Translations under genes and position numbers: made by a program
NCBI GenBank assembly: GCA_947374315.1
Contig: CANCBK010000061.1
Location: forward strand, 1 to 11,014
Length of the DNA stretch: 11,014 nucleotides
Reading direction: 5' to 3'
From: Burkholderiaceae bacterium
GTDB taxonomy: Bacteria; Pseudomonadota; Gammaproteobacteria; Burkholderiales; Burkholderiaceae
Notes under the pieces: model-generated
Seen by the model: only the letters and a program-made list of their open reading frames with translations
Database searches by the model: none
Told to the model about the DNA's origin: nothing
Part shown: positions 6,785 through 11,014 of the stretch, piece by piece
Layout of the letters: every line of letters begins with the position of its first letter
Numbering within the stretch: the first letter of the stretch is position 1

Positions 6785-7790
6785 GACAATTCATTCCAAA
6801 AAAACTACCGCACCCAGTACCAGCCTGGCTCATGGAATAACCCCACTTCCTGATTGGGGTTTGATCTTGGTTGAGGGGCTAGATGCAGCTAGCCTGCTTC
6901 AGAATCAACTGAGTAATTCTGTTTTAGGGCTTCGGCCACCGACATCAGGTGAAATTGCTGAGGGACATGATGCAGTTAGATTAGTTGGCTACTGCAGCCC
7001 TAAAGGCCGTCTTTTGGCGACTGCTTGGCTTGGACTGTATCAACAGGGCGCGGATTTTGGGGATCGATTCGCCCTCTTCGTTTCCAGGGATATTGCTGCA
7101 AGCACAGCTAAAAAACTATCCATGTATATCCTTAGATCCAAAGTCAAGGTTACCGATGTATCTCATGATTGGGAAATTTCAGGCATCTATCAAGAACTGA
7201 GATCAACGGACCCGCAATGCTTAAGGGATGAATCGCTCGGATTGCGACTTCCAGATGTATTTGCTCAAGGAAAATTCTTTAAGCGTATTTTGATGGCGAA
7301 AGCACGAAATCAAAAAGAACAAACTGCCGAAAATGACGAAAATCTAAATCAGTGGAATGCGTTAGAAGTGTTAAGTGCCATTCCTCGTATTGTTTTGGCT
7401 ACACAAGAGCAGTTTGTTCCGCAAATGATTAACTTTGAATCTGTTGCGGGGATAGATTTCAAAAAGGGATGCTACCCAGGGCAGGAGATTGTTGCCCGTA
7501 GCCAATACCGTGGCGCAGTAAAGCGTAGACTGCAAATAGCGCACACCGAACTAAATCCATCTAGTTTGGCATTGAGCAAACCCGGTGTTGAATTATTTCA
7601 CACAAGCGATGCAAATCAACCCTGTGGCATGGTGGTTCTTGCTTCAAAAAATCCCGCCTTTGAAGATCGTATTGACTTGCAGATCGAGTGTAAATTAGAT
7701 GCTTTAGAGGCGGGTGATATTCACCTAGGCAGTAGCGAAGGCCCTGTGTTAAAAATAGACGCATTACCTTACCCGCTGTTAGAAATTTAA
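6783..7790 (+). CDS. ygfZ: YgfZ/GcvT-like folate-binding protein (tRNA modification, Fe-S cluster protein)
   Basis: The 335-residue product belongs to the YgfZ/IBA57 branch of the GcvT fold. The family signature KGCYPGQE lies at 228-235 (with the redox-relevant C230), preceded by FVPQMINFESVAGIDF (211-226) and followed by VARSQYRG (237-244). The N-terminal HGITPLPDWGLILVEG and DAASLLQNQLSN (34-45) also fit. Members bind tetrahydrofolate and support certain Fe-S enzymes, including the MiaB tRNA methylthiolation route in E. coli. A hydrophilic stretch at about 172-191 (AKARNQKEQTAENDENLNQ) looks like a lineage-specific loop. The ATG at 6783 is the first in frame; its bases overlap the divergent mltG start, and no Shine-Dalgarno is present. 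The NRDE-family gene follows after 22 bases on the same strand and is probably cotranscribed. Confidence 0.92.
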   Translation: MTIHSKKTTAPSTSLAHGITPLPDWGLILVEGLDAASLLQNQLSNSVLGLRPPTSGEIAEGHDAVRLVGYCSPKGRLLATAWLGLYQQGADFGDRFALFVSRDIAASTAKKLSMYILRSKVKVTDVSHDWEISGIYQELRSTDPQCLRDESLGLRLPDVFAQGKFFKRILMAKARNQKEQTAENDENLNQWNALEVLSAIPRIVLATQEQFVPQMINFESVAGIDFKKGCYPGQEIVARSQYRGAVKRRLQIAHTELNPSSLALSKPGVELFHTSDANQPCGMVVLASKNPAFEDRIDLQIECKLDALEAGDIHLGSSEGPVLKIDALPYPLLEI

Positions 7791-7812
7791 TTCATCCGAT
7801 CAATTAATCCCT

Positions 7813-8670
7813 ATGTGCCTAATTCTTTTCGCTTGGAAATCGCATCCAGACTACCCATTGGTGGTAGCTGCGAACCGTGATGAATTCTATGAGCGCGATA
7901 CAGAGGCAATGACTTGGTGGCCAGAGCACCCTCACGTATTAGCTGGTAGAGACCGAGCGGATGTATTGGGTAGTCCCGGAACTTGGATGGGCTTTACGAA
8001 GTCTGGGCGCTTTGCTGCGCTGACTAATGTTCGCGCTCCCAGTGAAAAGAATCCGGATGCGAGAACGCGTGGCGAGATTTCTTTGCGCTACCTCACCGGC
8101 CAACATAAACCCCACTCCTACATCCAGGAAAACGCTAAACGCTTCGATCAATACAATGGTTTTAATTTATTGATGGCAGATTTGAGTGACCCCGAAAATG
8201 CAGAAATGCATTGGGTTAGCAACCGCTTGATGATGGGGCAAAATATACGCCCTAGAAAAGTTTTTCCAGAGCAAGCCTTGAGTCCCGGTGTTTATGGTTT
8301 ATCCAATGCGATGTTGGATACTCCCTGGCCTAAAGTAAATCATCGAGTGGCAGCTTTCGCGCAAACATTGGCTATGGATAGCGGTCAACTCAAAAACTCT
8401 GATCACTACTTACGCTTACTGGCCGATACCCATGAAGCAAGCCCACAAGAGCTGCCTAAAACTGGTGTCAGCAATGATTGGGAAAAGGCTTTATCAGCCG
8501 CATTCATCAAAACTCCCTCCTATGGAACGCGTTCAAGCACTATTTTGCGTGTTCGCAAAGACGGCCAATTTGAAATGGTCGAGAGACGCTTTGATGCCAA
8601 CGGCACCGTTGGCCATGATGTTATTACTGGGGCGTTAACTACTGCGCCAGACTCAAATCTAGCAGCCTAA
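7813..8670 (+). CDS. NRDE-family protein (TANGO2 homologue)
   Basis: This 285-residue protein is full length for the NRDE (DUF833, TANGO2) family. It has the invariant Met-Cys start (C2) and the name-giving NRDE at 21-24, then AGRD (44-47), GTWMGF (56-61), ALTNVR (69-74), YNGFNLL (114-120), GLSNA (162-166), PWPKV (171-175) and YGTRSSTI (237-244), all in family order. The fold is related to N-terminal-nucleophile hydrolases, in which C2 would be exposed after Met removal. The biochemical role in bacteria is not established; the eukaryotic relative is linked to lipid and heme handling. The gene lies 22 bases after ygfZ with no Shine-Dalgarno, so it probably depends on the ygfZ transcript. It ends 4 bases from the convergent thioesterase gene with no hairpin terminator between. 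The start is fixed by the conserved MC. Confidence 0.92.
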   Translation: MCLILFAWKSHPDYPLVVAANRDEFYERDTEAMTWWPEHPHVLAGRDRADVLGSPGTWMGFTKSGRFAALTNVRAPSEKNPDARTRGEISLRYLTGQHKPHSYIQENAKRFDQYNGFNLLMADLSDPENAEMHWVSNRLMMGQNIRPRKVFPEQALSPGVYGLSNAMLDTPWPKVNHRVAAFAQTLAMDSGQLKNSDHYLRLLADTHEASPQELPKTGVSNDWEKALSAAFIKTPSYGTRSSTILRVRKDGQFEMVERRFDANGTVGHDVITGALTTAPDSNLAA

Positions 8671-8674
8671 GTAT

Positions 8675-9157
8675 TTATTTCTGACGCAGATCTTCATTAA
8701 CGACGCGTTCACCATCGGCATTCTTAGTTGCTAGGCGCTTTAAGTATTTAAATGTCCCCGTAGCCATGCAACAGATTTCGCCTTGATCGTTGTAGAGCTT
8801 GGCTTCACAAAAAGCCATAGTGGCCGTGTGGCGGACAGTATCCGCCTTCACACGCAAGATGCCAGTAGCAGCCTGCATGAAATTGTTCTTCATCTCAATG
8901 GTAACCACGCTACGATCGCCAGGATCCCCTGAGCGAGCGGCTACTGCCATCGCAACATCCATGAGAGTGAGCAACACCCCACCATGAGCGACATCCCAGG
9001 TATTTGTGTGCTCAGGTTTCAGGGCCAAGAGGATTTCCCCTTTACCCATTTCAGCACTAAGAAAACGAACCCCAAGTAGTTTTAAAAAAGGGACATTGAG
9101 CTCTTCACCGAGATTAGCAAGCTGGGTTGCCGCATTGATTTGTACATTATTCGTCAT
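8675..9157 (-). CDS. PaaI-family hotdog-fold thioesterase
   Basis: This 160-residue protein has the hotdog acyl-CoA thioesterase pattern. NTWDVAHGGVLLTLMDVAMA (52-71) contains the HGG turn (58-60) and the acidic residue D67 on the central helix, the usual catalytic arrangement of the PaaI/YbgC-like 4HBT group. VVTIEMKNNFMQAA (84-97) and the beta strands GILRVKADTVRHT and MAFCEAKLYNDQGEICCMATGTFKYLK follow in family order. Such enzymes hydrolyse thioesters of CoA with aryl, short-chain or medium-chain acids; the substrate cannot be read from the sequence. It has about 20 extra residues at the C-terminus (ATKNADGERVVNEDLRQK) compared with minimal members. It is a single-gene unit, convergent with the NRDE-family gene and divergent from selO. 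No Shine-Dalgarno is seen upstream. Confidence 0.88.
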   Translation of the reverse strand: MTNNVQINAATQLANLGEELNVPFLKLLGVRFLSAEMGKGEILLALKPEHTNTWDVAHGGVLLTLMDVAMAVAARSGDPGDRSVVTIEMKNNFMQAATGILRVKADTVRHTATMAFCEAKLYNDQGEICCMATGTFKYLKRLATKNADGERVVNEDLRQK

Positions 9158-9170
9158 GCGTTCATTTTAG

Positions 9171-10679
9171 ATGCTTCTGCGACAGATTGGAATTCCTCAT
9201 AGAATAGAAATTATGCCTTTTACCCTGCGTGGGGATGACGTCTGTCAGCCCACTAAACCCACCCCGCTGCCACATCCCTATTGGGTTGCATTTTCAGCAG
9301 ATGTTGCGCAAGCAATTCAGTTGGAGATTGCCCCAAATGGTCTCCCTGTTGACCCAGCCTGGCTAGACGTTCTAGCAGGTAACGCATCAAAAGCTGGTGG
9401 ATTAGACTTCCCTGACCCTATTTCTACGGCATATAGTGGGCACCAATTTGGAGTTTGGGCGGGTCAGCTGGGGGATGGTCGAGCCATTCTGCTTGGAGAT
9501 GTTAATGGTCAAGAGCTCCAACTAAAGGGCTCCGGAAAGACCCCTTATTCGCGCATGGGTGATGGTCGAGCGGTACTGCGCTCGTCTATTAGAGAGTTTT
9601 TATGTAGCGAGGCTATGTATGCTTTGGGCATCCCCACCAGCCGAGCGCTTGCCGTGGTTGGTTCCAAGCAAGCCGTGAGACGCGAGACGATGGAAACGGC
9701 TGCTGTGTGTGCCCGCATTGCACCAAGCTTTATACGCATCGGTCATTTTGAGCATTTCGCATCCCAACAAAATATTGTTCGATTAAAAGATTTGGCTAAT
9801 GCACTCATTACCGACTTTTATCCTGAATGCAATCAAACTCCAGACCCATACCTAAGCCTATTCAAGGCAATTACAGAGCGCAATGCAATGTTAGTGGCGC
9901 AGTGGCAGTCTATTGGCTTTTGCCACGGCGTATTAAATAGCGACAATATCAGCGCGCTGGGGCTTACCATTGACTATGGCCCCTTTGGATTTTTAGACCA
10001 TTTTGAAATTGATCACATATGCAATCACAGCGACCAAGGCGGTCGTTACGCCTACCATCGCCAACCCCAGGCGATGCATTGGAATATGGCTTGCTTGGCG
10101 AGTGCAATGCTACCCCTGATTGAACTCGAGCACTCCGCTGAAGAGGCTCAATCCATATTGCGCTTAGCCTTGGAAATATTTCCAACTGCCTATGCGCAAG
10201 AATGGCAACGTTTATTTCGAACTAAGCTAGGATTGCTTTCCCAGCAAGAGGGTGATACCCAGTTGATTGAGCGTCTGTTGCAAGCAATGCATGATTCCAA
10301 AGTCGATTTCACCAGCCTTTTTCGAGGGCTTGGTAGTTTAAAAAAAGATTCTGAGCTGGGGAAAATTAAACAACGGGATGAATTTATAGGCCGTGACAAA
10401 ATTGACCAATGGTTCACCGATTACCTTTTACGACTTCGGCTGGAAAGCGCAAGCGATGAGGTTCGGAGTGAGGCGATGAACAAGGTGAATCCGAAATATA
10501 TTCTCCGAAATCACTTAGCTCAAGCTGCCATTGAAAAGGCACAGCAAGATGATTTTTCAGAGATTGCGATTTTGTTAAAGCTATTGAGCAAGCCCTATGA
10601 TGAGCAGGTGGGATACGATGCCTATTCCCTGCCACCACCACTTAACGCGCAAAAGATTGCAGTAAGCTGCTCCTCTTAA
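9171..10679 (+). CDS. selO: Protein adenylyltransferase SelO (YdiU pseudokinase family)
   Basis: The 502-residue product is a SelO/YdiU protein, a kinase-fold enzyme that binds ATP in flipped orientation and transfers AMP to Ser, Thr or Tyr of target proteins, in E. coli linked to glutathionylation and redox balance. Family motifs are all present: [18 protein letters not shown] (88-105), [18 protein letters not shown] (118-135) with the nucleotide-binding lysine region, [12 protein letters not shown] (138-149), HGVLNSDN (252-259) with the likely catalytic base D258, and [11 protein letters not shown] (266-276) with the metal-binding D268. The protein ends in VSCSS, where C500 stands at the position of selenocysteine in animal SELENOO. 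E. coli YdiU is 478 residues, so the in-frame ATG at 9213 (488 residues, beginning MPFTLRG) is as plausible a start as 9171. Neither has a Shine-Dalgarno, and the later one leaves 55 instead of 13 bases to the divergent thioesterase gene. msrB follows after 17 bases. Confidence 0.95.
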   Translation: MLLRQIGIPHRIEIMPFTLRGDDVCQPTKPTPLPHPYWVAFSADVAQAIQLEIAPNGLPVDPAWLDVLAGNASKAGGLDFPDPISTAYSGHQFGVWAGQLGDGRAILLGDVNGQELQLKGSGKTPYSRMGDGRAVLRSSIREFLCSEAMYALGIPTSRALAVVGSKQAVRRETMETAAVCARIAPSFIRIGHFEHFASQQNIVRLKDLANALITDFYPECNQTPDPYLSLFKAITERNAMLVAQWQSIGFCHGVLNSDNISALGLTIDYGPFGFLDHFEIDHICNHSDQGGRYAYHRQPQAMHWNMACLASAMLPLIELEHSAEEAQSILRLALEIFPTAYAQEWQRLFRTKLGLLSQQEGDTQLIERLLQAMHDSKVDFTSLFRGLGSLKKDSELGKIKQRDEFIGRDKIDQWFTDYLLRLRLESASDEVRSEAMNKVNPKYILRNHLAQAAIEKAQQDDFSEIAILLKLLSKPYDEQVGYDAYSLPPPLNAQKIAVSCSS

Positions 10680-10696
10680 ATACAGGTACATTTACC

Positions 10697-11014
10697 ATGA
10701 CTAAAAAATCTGATCAAGAATACAAACAATCCCTGAGCGACATTCAATATCGAGTAACGCGAGAAGCTGCCACTGAAAGACCATTTACTGGAGAGTACTG
10801 GGATCATTGGGGTAATGGGCGATACAGCTGTATCTGTTGTGGCACCCCCCTCTTTCAATCATCAAGCAAGTTTGATGCTGGGTGTGGTTGGCCTAGTTAT
10901 AACGTCCCCGAAAATAGTGATGTCATTACCGAAATCAAAGATAGCTCGCATGGGATGGTCCGTACCGAGGTGCGTTGTAGCAAATGCGATGCTCACCTTG
11001 GCCATGTCTTTGAA
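10697..11014 (+). CDS. msrB: Peptide-methionine (R)-S-oxide reductase MsrB (C-terminus cut by right edge)
   Basis: The first 106 residues are inside the window, out of about 135 expected. MsrB reduces methionine-R-sulfoxide in proteins. The structural zinc site is present as two CxxC pairs: C45/C48 in [11 protein letters not shown] (43-53) and C94/C97 in [13 protein letters not shown] (93-105). AGCGWPSY (61-68) holds C63, a position that serves as the recycling cysteine in many MsrB proteins. [11 protein letters not shown] (28-38) and SHGMVRTEV (84-92) also match the family. The catalytic cysteine of the RYCxN motif lies beyond the edge. The reading frame is open to the last base. The start has one of the better ribosome-binding sites in the window (AGGT at 10684-10687, nine bases before the ATG). 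The 17-base gap after selO indicates one transcript. Confidence 0.95.
   Translation, partial: MTKKSDQEYKQSLSDIQYRVTREAATERPFTGEYWDHWGNGRYSCICCGTPLFQSSSKFDAGCGWPSYNVPENSDVITEIKDSSHGMVRTEVRCSKCDAHLGHVFE

Noticed and set aside
7787..7807. TTAATT...AATTAA inverted repeat between ygfZ and the NRDE gene
   Set aside because: The stem is purely A-T, six pairs with a 9-base loop, and no T-run follows; it is too weak for a terminator.
10676..10858. Minus-strand 60-codon frame at the start of msrB
   Set aside because: It is antisense to msrB, whose zinc-site motifs are unambiguous.

Overview
The window looks like chromosomal core DNA from a small-genome betaproteobacterium, most probably Burkholderiaceae close to Polynucleobacter. 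This rests on protein resemblance (DctS-like PAS sensor, YgfZ, NRDE-family and SelO proteins), the order mltG-tmk-holB-tatD, a GC content that by eye is in the mid-40s percent, and very tight packing: genes abut, overlap or are separated by a few to a few tens of bases. No rRNA, tRNA, insertion sequence, prophage, CRISPR array or origin was seen, and no stretch over 100 bases lacks a gene.

Left part, minus strand. Bases 1-1699 hold the N-terminal 566 residues of a membrane-bound two-PAS sensor kinase that runs off the left edge. Upstream of it is a small potassium-type ion channel (1759-2298) that probably has its own promoter in the 85-base gap before it.

Centre, minus strand. A five-gene run, mltG (cell-wall lytic transglycosylase), tmk (dTMP kinase), holB (DNA polymerase III delta'), tatD (metal-dependent DNase/hydrolase) and a secreted ankyrin-repeat protein, is almost certainly one operon: gaps are 5, 0 and 11 bases, and the last pair overlaps in ATGA. 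mltG-tmk-holB-tatD is the order also known from E. coli; the ankyrin gene at the end is the local addition.

Right part, plus strand except one gene. ygfZ diverges from mltG with the two start codons sharing bases. It is followed by an NRDE/TANGO2-family gene. A PaaI-like hotdog thioesterase lies on the minus strand, convergent with the NRDE gene (4-base gap) and divergent from selO (13 to 55 bases depending on the selO start). selO (protein AMPylase, ending in the Cys-Ser-Ser tail) and msrB (methionine sulfoxide reductase, cut by the right edge) form a likely redox-linked pair.

Nothing in the window looks like an undescribed defence or mobile system; it reads as ordinary housekeeping DNA. 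The points worth a second look are the shared start codons of mltG and ygfZ, with a possible leaderless ygfZ promoter; the general lack of Shine-Dalgarno sequences; the coupled secreted ankyrin protein; the promoter and palindrome before the channel gene; and the selO-msrB pairing.
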